DNA of 64,000 nt from an uncultured Bacteroidaceae bacterium (lineage in GTDB: Bacteria > Bacteroidota > Bacteroidia > Bacteroidales > Bacteroidaceae). Every line of letters starts with the position of its first letter. Positions within the stretch are counted from its first letter, which is position 1. The position numbers and the translations under genes were made by a program. Below the pieces are notes generated by a model, which worked only from the letters and a program-made list of their open reading frames with translations, was not told the origin of the DNA and made no database searches. This document shows positions 7,649 through 16,614 of this stretch, one piece after another. The stretch covers positions 1 through 64,000 of the forward strand of contig CAKQRW010000005.1 of assembly GCA_934271655.1 (NCBI GenBank), written 5' to 3'.

Positions 7649-10258
7649 TTAGAAAGTCATTCTCACCTTTAGTCTCACGCCCCACTTGTTTGTATTGGGG
7701 TTGTTGAGATATGTAAATCTGCGCACATAGTCAATCTCAATGAGTTTGAAAATGTTATGTATGCCGAAGCGGCACTCCACGTAAGGTTTCTTTGTGTCCA
7801 TGCACACCGTGTTCTGCTCGTATGAGCCGTCTGGCAGGAAATGTCCAGGGAAATAGAACAGGTCAGAGTCCGTATAGCCAGACTTGGCAGGGTTGTTCTT
7901 GTCTGTCAGTTGTCCCCAGAGCACGTTGACTCCGATGCACTCTCTCCATTTCAGCTTCTTCAGCAACGGAATGCGGTTGAAGAACCATCCGTTGAGATCC
8001 CACTCGCTCATGAGTGTGGCATAGCGGTCGTTGAGAAACTCAAGGTTGGAGACGAGAGCGAAGGTGTTGTCCTCAATGATGTAGGAAGTGTTGGCTGCAG
8101 GATGGATGAGCAGCGGAAATGGCACTTTGTTCCATTGCGCTCCCAGCTTAATGTCGGTGTCGAGTTTTCCGAACTGGCCAAGCCACAGGCGCTTGTACAT
8201 GCCGAGCTCGGTGACGTGATAGTTGTATTGGCCGCCAAGGAAGCCATCAATGCCCATCGTGTGGTTGACAGAGAATATCGGTGCGTCGTGGTTGATCTTC
8301 ACGCGGCGCTGCTTTGTGTTGATATATGTCACGTTAGGCTCGAATGTGATGCCAGCCTTAAACTCAGATGTGGTGATGCCCGATACCCATCGGCTTGGGT
8401 CGTTGACAGGTGCGCTCGCTCCGTCCAGACGCTGATAGAAGAGAGCGTCGACAGGATGATTGCGGGTGCGTGTGTACTGAGCGTTAAGCTTCCATCCGTT
8501 TTCATACTCCTTGGTGTAGTCCACATGCAGTTCGCGCGTATGGTGATACTGGTCCACTTTCGAGGCATGCAGAGCTGTGAACATGTTGTCTTTGTCTGTC
8601 GGCACAAACTTGTCGAATGGCGACACCACATCGTCGAGCCATGAGACAGACAGGTTGTTTTGTGGAAACTCTCGCGGCAGGTAGGCTTTCTTGTTGAAAG
8701 AATAAGTGAGCTGTCCCTTCCAGTACACGTTCTTTGTCTGTGAGCCATAGGCCACATATCCGTTGGCGAAGAGGTGAGGGGAGAGTTTGGCTGTGGTCAA
8801 TGCTGAGAGTCTCAGGCGCAGCCCGTCGTAGTCGTTGCCAGAGATGATGGTGTTGACAGGGCCTATGTCCACATAGTTGGGATGCAGTGAGTCGCCAGTC
8901 TCCACAAAGTTCTCCACCAGGGCCTTAAAGCCGAAGAGCACATATTTGAAGCCCTTCACGTGAGTGAGGCGGTCGAGAAAGCTGTCCATCTTGCCTTCCG
9001 AGTTGGTAAGCTCCACCTTGCGGTATTTGTTCCAGAAGGTCTCGTCCTGCATGGAGGCATCTGGCTCGCGGAGCGTGTTGCCCTTGATGTTCTTGAAGAG
9101 CGACCGTGGCAGTTCGTCAAAGGCTATGTCCGACAGTCTTGTCACGCGCTGCACCTGGAACTTGCCCAGCCACTTGGACAGTTTCAGTTCCACGAGCATG
9201 TCGTTGGTTGTGGCCACGCGGTCACCGGTCTCCAGTTGGGTGAAGTCTTGCGAGATAATCATGTTGTCAACAAAGTTGACATCGCTTCGACGTGGAATAT
9301 TCAGTTCCACCCTTCTCACCTGGAATGACGAGTCGGCGTCAAGAGTGATGTACAGGTGTCCGGAGAAACCGAAGTCCTGCTGGTTGTTGGGCAGGAAACC
9401 CACATCCACCACCTTGTCGTTCTCTATGTAAATGGTGTCTTGAAGGTAATAGCGGTAGAACGATATGGCATTGTCGGCGATAGGGGAGCGGAACGGATAT
9501 TGCAGCAGTCGGCACTCCTCCTGGTATATGTCCACATCGGTGAACACATCCTTCAGTGTCGTTGTCAGTATCTCGCCTGTGTTCACCAGCTCAGTCACAC
9601 CCTTGTTGCTTTCGCCCTTGATGACAGTCTTTTCTGTCTTCGGGTCCTTGCGGTAGAAATGTTCGGAGAGCGTCTCGTCCACTGTGAGCGGCAGGATGAG
9701 CTTGCCAGTCTGCGGTGAACGCTCCACATGGTCTTTAAGGAAGGCAAAACGCTTGTATTCGCCCTCGTCAAACACTTTGTCGCTCACTTCATTGAGGGAG
9801 AATGTCATCTTCTCATACTTGGTGTAAGCGAAGAAATCCTTGGAGCGCAGGTCACTGTGCTTCTTGTTGGCAATGACCTTCTTCATCAGTTCCACTGCAG
9901 GATTGTTCTTGCGGCTGTACTTGCCTTTCTTTGCCTTTATCGTCACTCCCTGGAGCGAGCGTCCTTCAGGCTCCAGCTTTATTGTCATGTTCTTGTTCTT
10001 GCCGAAGTCTTTCAGCCTCACCACTTGAGTCTTGTAGCCCATGGAGGCTATGGTCAGTTCGTGCCATGTGCTGTCTTCTTTTATGACAAACTCGCCACGC
10101 TCGTTGGTCTGGTCGCCCACATTCTTCCCGTCATAATAGACATTCACGTAGTCGAGCGCCTCGCGGGTCTTGCTGTCTATGACCTTTCCTGTCACCTGCG
10201 CCATGGCCACGATGCTGGTCATGATGGCCAGCACCAGTATTGAAATGCGTCTTTTCAT
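7649..10258 (-). CDS. DUF5686 / carboxypeptidase-regulatory-like outer-membrane protein
   Basis: An 869-residue secreted protein. The start at 10258 is preferred over the longer frame because it begins the signal peptide MKRRISILVLAIM...AMAQ. Directly after it is a CarboxypepD_reg-like beta-sandwich (VTGKVIDSKTREALDYVNVY), the plug-proximal domain common on Bacteroidetes outer-membrane proteins. The remainder fits the DUF5686 family, with alternating beta-strands rich in Tyr/Trp. The C-terminus ends in Phe (VRLKVRMTF), as outer-membrane beta-barrels do. It lacks an obvious TonB box, so it is probably not a SusC transporter. Function is unknown. It is convergent with the degP side and appears to be transcribed alone or as the distal part of the upstream cluster. 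Confidence 0.82.
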   Translation of the reverse strand: MKRRISILVLAIMTSIVAMAQVTGKVIDSKTREALDYVNVYYDGKNVGDQTNERGEFVIKEDSTWHELTIASMGYKTQVVRLKDFGKNKNMTIKLEPEGRSLQGVTIKAKKGKYSRKNNPAVELMKKVIANKKHSDLRSKDFFAYTKYEKMTFSLNEVSDKVFDEGEYKRFAFLKDHVERSPQTGKLILPLTVDETLSEHFYRKDPKTEKTVIKGESNKGVTELVNTGEILTTTLKDVFTDVDIYQEECRLLQYPFRSPIADNAISFYRYYLQDTIYIENDKVVDVGFLPNNQQDFGFSGHLYITLDADSSFQVRRVELNIPRRSDVNFVDNMIISQDFTQLETGDRVATTNDMLVELKLSKWLGKFQVQRVTRLSDIAFDELPRSLFKNIKGNTLREPDASMQDETFWNKYRKVELTNSEGKMDSFLDRLTHVKGFKYVLFGFKALVENFVETGDSLHPNYVDIGPVNTIISGNDYDGLRLRLSALTTAKLSPHLFANGYVAYGSQTKNVYWKGQLTYSFNKKAYLPREFPQNNLSVSWLDDVVSPFDKFVPTDKDNMFTALHASKVDQYHHTRELHVDYTKEYENGWKLNAQYTRTRNHPVDALFYQRLDGASAPVNDPSRWVSGITTSEFKAGITFEPNVTYINTKQRRVKINHDAPIFSVNHTMGIDGFLGGQYNYHVTELGMYKRLWLGQFGKLDTDIKLGAQWNKVPFPLLIHPAANTSYIIEDNTFALVSNLEFLNDRYATLMSEWDLNGWFFNRIPLLKKLKWRECIGVNVLWGQLTDKNNPAKSGYTDSDLFYFPGHFLPDGSYEQNTVCMDTKKPYVECRFGIHNIFKLIEIDYVRRFTYLNNPNTNKWGVRLKVRMTF

Positions 10259-10417
10259 ATAATGTGCATTATGACACCATGCCATCTTATACATAACCAT
10301 GTCCATTTTAGAGGTAATGACATGCAGTCGTATGTATGTCATGACATGCAGCCTTTTATATAATATAATAATGTTATATAATATGATAATGTGTGTCAGT
10401 TGTATATGTGTGTTGCC

Positions 10418-11167
10418 TTATTCTTCATTGATGCTCCTCACAGCCTCTTCGAGTTGGGAGATGCTGCTGATGATGCGTGTAGGCAGAGACTCGTCCACTG
10501 TTTCCTCGCCCCATCCGATGCCGCGTATCCATACGGTCTTGCATCCGATGCTGGCAGCTGGCGCTATGTCTTTGCTGTAGCTGTCGCCCACCACAAGAAT
10601 GTCCTCCGCTGGCAGAATGTCGGCATCTTTGCCCGTAGCCTGCCTCAGGGCATCCACGCCAAGCTGGAAAATCCTTGGGTCGGGTTTTCTTACTCCCACC
10701 ACGGCACTCTCTACGATGTGCTTGAAAAACCTGAGCTTGAAGTCGTTGAGTATAGTCTCTATGTTGCCATAGAAGTTGCTCACGAGCACAAGAGGGTAGT
10801 GCTTCGACAGGCGTTCTATAACAGGACGGCTCACTTTCAGTATGTCGAGCACGTAGTCGTAGCAGAACTGCGCTATCTTGTCGCTCAGCGTCTTGCGCTC
10901 ACAGTCCTCCACCTGCCAAGCTCCGCGTTCCACCAGGTCGCGCGTCTCGATGTCGCATTTGATGATGAGCAGATCGTGGAAATCATGTTCGGGCTTGATG
11001 AAAGGGTGTCTTGCCAGTGCGCGTTCCGCCGCTACGTAACTGGTGCGAAATTCCTCTTTAGTCACAGGAACGCCTGCGCTTTTGTAACCTTTCCATAGCA
11101 CCTCGCTCCAGTGCAGCGAGTCTGTGTCTATCGTGCCTCCGTAGTCAAAGATGATGGCTTGTATCAT
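10418..11167 (-). CDS. HAD-superfamily phosphatase
   Basis: A 249-residue HAD hydrolase. Motif I is DYGGTIDTD (residues 8-16, nucleophile Asp8). Motif II lies near LVLVSNFYGN and motif IV is VGDSYSKDIAPAASIGC. The helical cap between motifs I and II is of the C1 type. Such enzymes remove phosphate from small molecules. It starts 6 bases after the stop of the CDP-alcohol phosphatidyltransferase gene, so the two are surely cotranscribed. This makes a lipid head-group phosphate, or its precursor, an attractive substrate. The substrate itself cannot be read from the sequence. Confidence 0.85.
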   Translation of the reverse strand: MIQAIIFDYGGTIDTDSLHWSEVLWKGYKSAGVPVTKEEFRTSYVAAERALARHPFIKPEHDFHDLLIIKCDIETRDLVERGAWQVEDCERKTLSDKIAQFCYDYVLDILKVSRPVIERLSKHYPLVLVSNFYGNIETILNDFKLRFFKHIVESAVVGVRKPDPRIFQLGVDALRQATGKDADILPAEDILVVGDSYSKDIAPAASIGCKTVWIRGIGWGEETVDESLPTRIISSISQLEEAVRSINEE

Positions 11168-11173
11168 TGTAGT

Positions 11174-12166
11174 TTATTTGTTTGCAAAATATTTGTCATA
11201 AAGTTCATTGCAGAAATGCTCGTGCCAGTATCTCATGTGCAGATAGATGGCAGACATCACGACAATCTCGAACACTATGTACATCCATGGCAGGTCTGCG
11301 AGGCAGAACACATATAGAGCGATGGCGCGAGTGTTGAATGTGAGTATGTTGGTCCATTTCAGCAAAGGCAGGCTCAGAGCACGGTATTCGCCCCTGAGCG
11401 ATTCTGGTATGCGTTCAGCCGTGCCGTAGCGTTCCTTTATGGCAGCCATGAGCCGCTGGAATGCAGGTGTCTGCGCTTCCTGGCTCTTTGTGTAGTTCAC
11501 ATAAGTCTTCAGAAACAGTTTCTCAATCACGTTGCCCTTCCATGCCGTGGATTCATACAGGTGCTTCTGCTGCTCCGAATTGTCCAGCTCGCTGCCTTCC
11601 TTGCCGCGCAGGAAGAATAGGTGGGCCTGGCGGTAATAGTCGGCCAGTCCGCATTGGCGGCCGTGGCACACTATGCCGGAAAACCATGACAGGGAGTAGA
11701 AGCACACTGCAAAGATGACGGTGTTGGTATGGTTGTTCTCGATGCCCAGCATAGCAAACTCCATGTCGTGGTGTGCCAGCATGCGGAAGAACAGGGCATG
11801 ATATATGGCAAGAAACCACACATCACCAGCTGCTCCGTCAAGGATGCGTCCCAACTGGGTCTTCTTTCCTGTCATGCGCGCCAGTTGCCCGTCTGCGCTG
11901 TCATAAAAGTTGGCCCATGCCAGCAAGGCCATGGCGGCAATGTTGTACCATATGCCTTCAATGCCCTCTGTGCGGTAGCTGCCGTGCACGAAAAACAAGG
12001 CAGAGGCAGCTCCGATAATCATCGAAAGGATGGTCACGGTGTTGGGATGGATATTCAGCGTGTCAAAGAATTTTGCCCACATGTATCCTATAGGGCGTGT
12101 CCATACCGTGTCGAGCCATTCCTCGGTGTCACTCGACTTGAGTGTCGATTTGATGTTGTCTTTCAT
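11174..12166 (-). CDS. CDP-alcohol phosphatidyltransferase family membrane protein
   Basis: A 330-residue membrane enzyme when started at 12166 (MKDNIKS...); the frame runs to 12238, but the extra 24 residues look non-conserved. The family signature D-x2-D-G-x2-A-R-x8-G-x3-D-x3-D is intact (DSADGQLAR, then GRILDGAAGD). This motif binds Mg2+ and CDP-diacylglycerol and joins an alcohol to a phosphatidyl group. About six membrane segments are visible. It is longer than PgsA or PssA (about 180-250), with an extra soluble segment between helices. It sits 6 bases upstream of a HAD phosphatase and downstream of an ITPK-like ATP-grasp enzyme and a flippase-like protein, suggesting an inositol-phosphate-type or other unusual head group. 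That substrate is an inference. Confidence 0.85.
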   Translation of the reverse strand: MKDNIKSTLKSSDTEEWLDTVWTRPIGYMWAKFFDTLNIHPNTVTILSMIIGAASALFFVHGSYRTEGIEGIWYNIAAMALLAWANFYDSADGQLARMTGKKTQLGRILDGAAGDVWFLAIYHALFFRMLAHHDMEFAMLGIENNHTNTVIFAVCFYSLSWFSGIVCHGRQCGLADYYRQAHLFFLRGKEGSELDNSEQQKHLYESTAWKGNVIEKLFLKTYVNYTKSQEAQTPAFQRLMAAIKERYGTAERIPESLRGEYRALSLPLLKWTNILTFNTRAIALYVFCLADLPWMYIVFEIVVMSAIYLHMRYWHEHFCNELYDKYFANK

Positions 12167-12249
12167 CTCTTTACCTAAAAAATCTATACTATTGAAAGTC
12201 TTGCGAAAGTCTTGCACGAGAGCGGGTCGCTTACACAAGCCGTGAGGCT

Positions 12250-12344
12250 CCCTCTCGTGCCATGCTATATGTTACGTGATGATGCCTGCCGTGAGTTTGG
12301 CGAGAAAGATGAGCATCCCTCTCGTGCCATGCTATATGTTATGT
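12250..12344. repeat. paired 28-bp direct repeats 67 bp apart
   Basis: The segment beginning CCCTCTCGTGCCATGCTATA at 12250-12277 recurs at 12317-12344 with one change. The 39 bases between are unrelated. It lies in the 205-bp gap between the ATP-grasp and phosphatidyltransferase genes. Confidence 0.9.
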
Positions 12345-12371
12345 CGCATCATGCGCGCCTGTCATCCTGTC

Positions 12372-13241
12372 TCACCTTACAATTCTCTGCGCAATGGCTT
12401 GGGCTGCCTCATCTCTGCATGCGGAGAAACTCGGGAAGTCATTGAAGTCTATCACGTAGAAGTTTCCGTTTCCGTCTATCACAGCATCGCCTCCATAGAT
12501 AGGCACATCAATGTATGCGGCCAGTTTTTCCACCGCTTTCTTTATGTCATTGGGGTCAAAGGCATACCCTTTTTCCTTCCCGTTGATTTTCTCAAGCCCG
12601 AATTTCGAATGTCCGTGGCTGGCATACTGCCAGTGGAAGAAATCAGTTCCTTCCACACCATAGAACTTGATGAGGTCTCCTTCCACATGCTTCTGCATGA
12701 TGAAACACTGCAGATTCCTCTTGCAGAAATCCTCCACAGCAGCGTTGCCGTCGTTGTCGTCTGCGCAGTAGACAGTGTCTGAGGCTACAGTGGCTGAGGT
12801 GTCACCATTCTTCATCCACAAGGGCGTGTCCATCCCCATTGGCTCAACCACCAGCTTGTCCATCATCTTGAAGCCTCCGTTCTTGTCGTCTTCCTGGAAA
12901 AAGATGAACGAGGGCTGCGGCACTCCGAGGTGCTTCAGGGCTGAGTAGACATGCCCCTTCATCGAGCAAGCTATGATGCCATGGATGGAGTTGATGAACT
13001 TGGCGTAGTTCTCCTCAGACAGCGGCCCAATTATCTTCTTTATATTGCGGATGTCTCTCTCCATTCCGAACACGCGGTCGTATCGGTCGAAGTCAGCGCC
13101 ATCCATCTTGTATTCTGTTATGATATCCACCTCGTGCCCCATGGCCCTGAGATTATCAGCCACGCTGTTCAGTATGGCTGCATCGCTGTCTGCCAGGTTG
13201 GGCGAGTATATGGCACCGCGTGTTATGCCTAATATTTTCAT
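12372..13241 (-). CDS. ATP-grasp enzyme resembling inositol-phosphate kinases (ITPK-like)
   Basis: A 289-residue ATP-grasp protein. The N-terminal third is Rossmann-like (MKILGITRGAIYSPN). A central ATP-binding region follows (FIMQKHVEGDLIKFYGV, about residues 178-194), then the C-terminal metal-binding segment YGGDAVIDGNGNFYVIDFND, about residues 246-265. The VID-F-N-DFPSF ending closely resembles the VIDINAFPGY motif of inositol 1,3,4-trisphosphate 5/6-kinases, and also RimK-like ligases. Such enzymes transfer phosphate to an inositol phosphate or ligate an amino acid. Its neighbours (CDP-alcohol phosphatidyltransferase, HAD phosphatase, flippase-like protein) favour a role in making a phosphorylated polar head group. 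Only the ATP-grasp fold is firm. Confidence 0.7.
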   Translation of the reverse strand: MKILGITRGAIYSPNLADSDAAILNSVADNLRAMGHEVDIITEYKMDGADFDRYDRVFGMERDIRNIKKIIGPLSEENYAKFINSIHGIIACSMKGHVYSALKHLGVPQPSFIFFQEDDKNGGFKMMDKLVVEPMGMDTPLWMKNGDTSATVASDTVYCADDNDGNAAVEDFCKRNLQCFIMQKHVEGDLIKFYGVEGTDFFHWQYASHGHSKFGLEKINGKEKGYAFDPNDIKKAVEKLAAYIDVPIYGGDAVIDGNGNFYVIDFNDFPSFSACRDEAAQAIAQRIVR

Positions 13242-13306
13242 AGAAAGACTTTTACGTTAAGAATGCCTTTTACGTTGTTTTTTTTTGATGTTGTTTCGCC
13301 GCCGCT

Positions 13307-14353
13307 CTACTGCATGCTGTTTGTGGCCTTGAGCTCTTCTGGTATCTTGTTGCCGACTTTCATCAGCAGCAGTCCGGCAGCAGTCCAGAACAGTTCCCTC
13401 ACGCGGCAGATAATGCTCACAAACATGCCTATGTCGCTTGTCATGCCCATCTGCGCCACCGACATGGCAAAGCCGCCCTCGCGTCCGCCCAGTTGCAGCG
13501 GCATGAAGAAGAGCAGGTTGGCGAAAAGGCTGGTGAACGACAGAATGAGAAACGAGTACACGAAGGTGAGCCCGCCGCCCTGACTTGCGTCAAACAGGAT
13601 GAGCATGAAATATATTTCGAGGCTCTGCAGCACACGTCCCACATATTCAAGGGCAAAGCTGCCATAGAAGCTCTTCTTGTTCTGCGTGTTCAGCTCGGCT
13701 ATCTGCTGGTCAATCTTCCGAAGGTCAGACTCGTGCGCCTCCTTCACGCTCCTCATCTTGCTCTTCAGTCCAGGCACACGCTCTATCATTGTGAGCAGCT
13801 TCATCACCATGCCATGCTTATAGCCCCTCATGAACAGGTATATGCCGCCGGCGCAGAAGAGAAGCATCAGCGCAAGCACCACACCCATGCCAAGGTCGAG
13901 GCTGACAAGGTCCATGAGCGCCAGAGCCACATACACGGCAATGCTGGTTGTCCAGAAGCAGAAGTGGGAGAATATGTGCATCATGGCAAACAGGAGCACA
14001 CTCGATGTGGCCCTCTGCGTGCCTATGTATGGCTTCATCTCCATTATCTTGTATGGCTCACCGCCCATGAGACCTGCCGGAGTGGCATAGTTGAGCGCAA
14101 AACCTGTGACTGTAATCTTCAGGAGCTTCCAGAAAGGCACAGGACAGTCGCCAGAGCCGCGGATGATAGTCCTCCATGTGAGTGCATTCATCGTGTATAG
14201 TCCTGCCCACAGGAAGAGGATGGCGATGAGCCAGTAGCCTGCGTGTGTGATGTCGTTCCACAGTTGTCTGAACGACACCTTGAAGGTGAACAGCATCACC
14301 ACGATGGCTATCAGGCCGAAAGCAAAGAATATGTTTCTTGTCTTGTTCTTCAT
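13307..14353 (-). CDS. flippase-like integral membrane protein (LPG synthase TM/UPF0104 family)
   Basis: A 348-residue protein with about eight membrane helices and the family pattern of lysylphosphatidylglycerol-synthase transmembrane regions and YbhN-like proteins. Examples are the ATPAGLMGGEPYK segment near residue 95 and QLGGREGGFAMSV near residue 302. The soluble aminoacyl-transferase half of MprF is absent, so it is the stand-alone membrane part, thought to move or expose lipids. It starts only 7 bases after pdxA ends and precedes the ATP-grasp gene by 65 bases, all on one strand. The pairing with a CDP-alcohol phosphatidyltransferase suggests that it handles the lipid made there. Confidence 0.82.
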   Translation of the reverse strand: MKNKTRNIFFAFGLIAIVVMLFTFKVSFRQLWNDITHAGYWLIAILFLWAGLYTMNALTWRTIIRGSGDCPVPFWKLLKITVTGFALNYATPAGLMGGEPYKIMEMKPYIGTQRATSSVLLFAMMHIFSHFCFWTTSIAVYVALALMDLVSLDLGMGVVLALMLLFCAGGIYLFMRGYKHGMVMKLLTMIERVPGLKSKMRSVKEAHESDLRKIDQQIAELNTQNKKSFYGSFALEYVGRVLQSLEIYFMLILFDASQGGGLTFVYSFLILSFTSLFANLLFFMPLQLGGREGGFAMSVAQMGMTSDIGMFVSIICRVRELFWTAAGLLLMKVGNKIPEELKATNSMQ

Positions 14354-14360
14354 GTTCTTT

Positions 14361-15446
14361 TCACGCCTCGTCCTCTGTCACCTGGTCTAGCTTGAGCTTG
14401 TCAGAGTCGTCGCGCTTCTCGAAGTACTGCTTCTTGAGCGGGTTAGCTCTCTCGCGGTCAAAGCGGGCGCGGTTGCGCGCCGCATCGATGGCTGCATAGA
14501 TGGCGTTTCTCAGAGGCTGCTCGTCTATCTGGTCCTTTCCAGCCTCTTCGTAGCACACTCCCATGGCAGGGGCTGTGCGCAGCACAGGCAGTCCGGCTGT
14601 ATAGTTGATGCCGTCTCTCTTGGCTATGGCCTTGAAAGCCGACACGCCTTGGTCATAATACATGGCGAGTATGGCGTCAAAATATTCCTGCATGCCGTTG
14701 CCGAAGAACTTTTCCGCCTCGTAGGGGCCTATGCATTTCACTCCGCGCTTGAAGAGCTCGTCGATGACAGGCTTCAGCACTTCGTCCTCTGTCTCGCCGT
14801 CGCCGCTTGGGTTGAGCGAGAGCACGGCTATACGTGGGTTGTCGATGAAGAAGTCGCGCTTCAGCGTGTTGTGCAGCACTACGAGTTTCTCCGCCACGTT
14901 CTCCTTAGTGATGTGTGATGTCACCTCGGCCAGAGGCATCTTGTCTGTGGCGAGGGCCACGCGCAGATTGCCAAGTGTGAATATTTTCAGTGCCTTCCTT
15001 CCGTCGCCAGCCTTTTTCTCTATATACGCTGTCTGACCCTCAAAGTAGGATCCGTCAGCCTGAGTGACGCTGCTGTTGCATATAGGTGTGGTGACGAGAG
15101 CGTCAATCTGTCCGCTCGTGAGGTCTTCCAGAGCCTTGTCCAAAGCCGTCAGCGCAGCTTTGCCGGCCTCTTCGCTCGGACGGCCGAACTCAATCTTCTG
15201 CTCTTCTTCGCCAAAGCAGTTGACCATGTTGAGCACACCTTCCTTGGCGCTGGCGGCCGACTCCACCACCTGGAAGTTGGTCTGTGCGTTGATGGCTTTC
15301 TTGTGGTATGCCGCTATCTTGGGCGAGCCATACACCACCGCTGTGCAGAGCGAGGCCATGCCTTCTGCCTGAAATGTCTTGAGTATCATCTCATAGCCCA
15401 CGCCGTTGATGTCGCCATGGGTAATGCCTATCTTAATCTTTTCCAT
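14361..15446 (-). CDS. pdxA: 4-hydroxythreonine-4-phosphate dehydrogenase
   Basis: A 361-residue enzyme of vitamin B6 synthesis. It oxidises 4-hydroxy-L-threonine phosphate with NAD, and the product condenses with deoxyxylulose phosphate in the PdxJ step. The N-terminus GITHGDINGVGYEMILK carries the PdxA signature. LSLNPSGDGETEDE near residue 208 corresponds to the conserved HNPH-like region, and YYDQGVSAFKAIAKRDGINYTAGLPVLRTA (in two parts, near 262-292) holds the conserved substrate residues. The length is slightly above the usual 330 because of a charged C-terminal tail. It lies downstream of a DUF4837 lipoprotein gene and 7 bases ahead of the flippase-like gene. Confidence 0.92.
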   Translation of the reverse strand: MEKIKIGITHGDINGVGYEMILKTFQAEGMASLCTAVVYGSPKIAAYHKKAINAQTNFQVVESAASAKEGVLNMVNCFGEEEQKIEFGRPSEEAGKAALTALDKALEDLTSGQIDALVTTPICNSSVTQADGSYFEGQTAYIEKKAGDGRKALKIFTLGNLRVALATDKMPLAEVTSHITKENVAEKLVVLHNTLKRDFFIDNPRIAVLSLNPSGDGETEDEVLKPVIDELFKRGVKCIGPYEAEKFFGNGMQEYFDAILAMYYDQGVSAFKAIAKRDGINYTAGLPVLRTAPAMGVCYEEAGKDQIDEQPLRNAIYAAIDAARNRARFDRERANPLKKQYFEKRDDSDKLKLDQVTEDEA

Positions 15447-15531
15447 TATGATTGTTCTGTTATGTATCTGTTATGTATATGTTTGTTGACTTGAAGCATG
15501 ACCATGATTCTGCTGTTTTCCAGGCGTCATG

Positions 15532-16614
15532 CTAATCCTCAGAGTCCTTCTGCTGCTTCTCAGTCTTGTCTTCCTTGCTGGCCGACTCCTTTGAGTCTTC
15601 TTCGTCGGGTGTCTCCAGAGTGTAGAGAGCGGCCTCAAGTCGTCTCAGCATGGTGCGCTTCATCTTCTCAGGTGCGTAGACAAAGGCTTCCACCACTATC
15701 ACTTTGCCATTCTTCTTGTCTATTCTGGAGTGGCTCACAAACGGGCCGCCCATGGCATCGTTCCTCATCTCCCACAGTCCGCGCGCCTCCATGGCATACT
15801 GGCCGTTGACGGAGATGTTTCTTGTCCACACAAACTCGTGGTTGGTCTGCATCCACATCGTCGGCTTAGCTCCAGGGATGTTCTTCTTCATAACAGTGTC
15901 GCGCAGGGCCATGTAAGGGCCTTTGGTGAGCATCTTCTCGCTGACATAAGGCAGCGAATAGATGCACACGTTCTGTATGGCCGATATGCCGTCGTTGCTT
16001 GCCCATATGAAATTGTCCCCGACCTTCATCTTGTTGATGTCGGCAGGTATGTACATCACGCAGTCAAACATCTTCTTCACCTCCTTGGCAAATTTCACGT
16101 TGTGCTCGAAGTAGAGGTCATTGGCCTGGCGGTTTATCTCCTCGGCTGTGAAGAGGCTCTCAATGTCCTTGGTGTGCTCGGTGATGTAGACAGACGCGTC
16201 CAGCTGGCTTGGAGCACGGAGCGTCACTACTATCTGCGGGGTGGAGTGCACGTCCTTTTCCACGCTCATCTTCGCCCTGGTGTAGTCATCCCTTATCTCT
16301 ATGTGGAAGATGTTGCGGAAGAGATGCGTGATGCGGTCATAGTGCTTTTCAGTCACGTGGCTCTTGTGAAACTGCGGCTCGTCCTGCGGCAGTCCCCTGA
16401 GAGGCTTGTCGAGGATGACCTGCAGTGCCTTGCCTGCATATCCGTTCCACACGCTGTCGTCTGCCACCACCATCACCTCATAGGCATTGCCCGATGAGGC
16501 TGGCGTGAAGAGCGTGGCTTTCTTCTTCGTCCTCCGTGGCTCCTTGGATGTGTTGTCGCACGCAGGCAGGAGAAGCACAGAGGCTAAGAGTATGGCTATA
16601 AGTCTTATGTTCAT
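15532..16614 (-). CDS. DUF4837 family lipoprotein
   Basis: A 360-residue lipoprotein: basic start, hydrophobic segment and lipobox LLPAC with Cys19. The body fits DUF4837, a family restricted to Bacteroidetes, with conserved segments such as AGKALQVILDKPLRGLPQDE. The last 20 or so residues are a Lys/Glu/Asp-rich low-complexity tail. Its ATG overlaps the rlmN stop (ATGA), so the two are translationally coupled. No function is known. The rlmN-DUF4837-pdxA order suggests a conserved housekeeping operon, perhaps with a role in the envelope. Confidence 0.8.
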   Translation of the reverse strand: MNIRLIAILLASVLLLPACDNTSKEPRRTKKKATLFTPASSGNAYEVMVVADDSVWNGYAGKALQVILDKPLRGLPQDEPQFHKSHVTEKHYDRITHLFRNIFHIEIRDDYTRAKMSVEKDVHSTPQIVVTLRAPSQLDASVYITEHTKDIESLFTAEEINRQANDLYFEHNVKFAKEVKKMFDCVMYIPADINKMKVGDNFIWASNDGISAIQNVCIYSLPYVSEKMLTKGPYMALRDTVMKKNIPGAKPTMWMQTNHEFVWTRNISVNGQYAMEARGLWEMRNDAMGGPFVSHSRIDKKNGKVIVVEAFVYAPEKMKRTMLRRLEAALYTLETPDEEDSKESASKEDKTEKQQKDSED

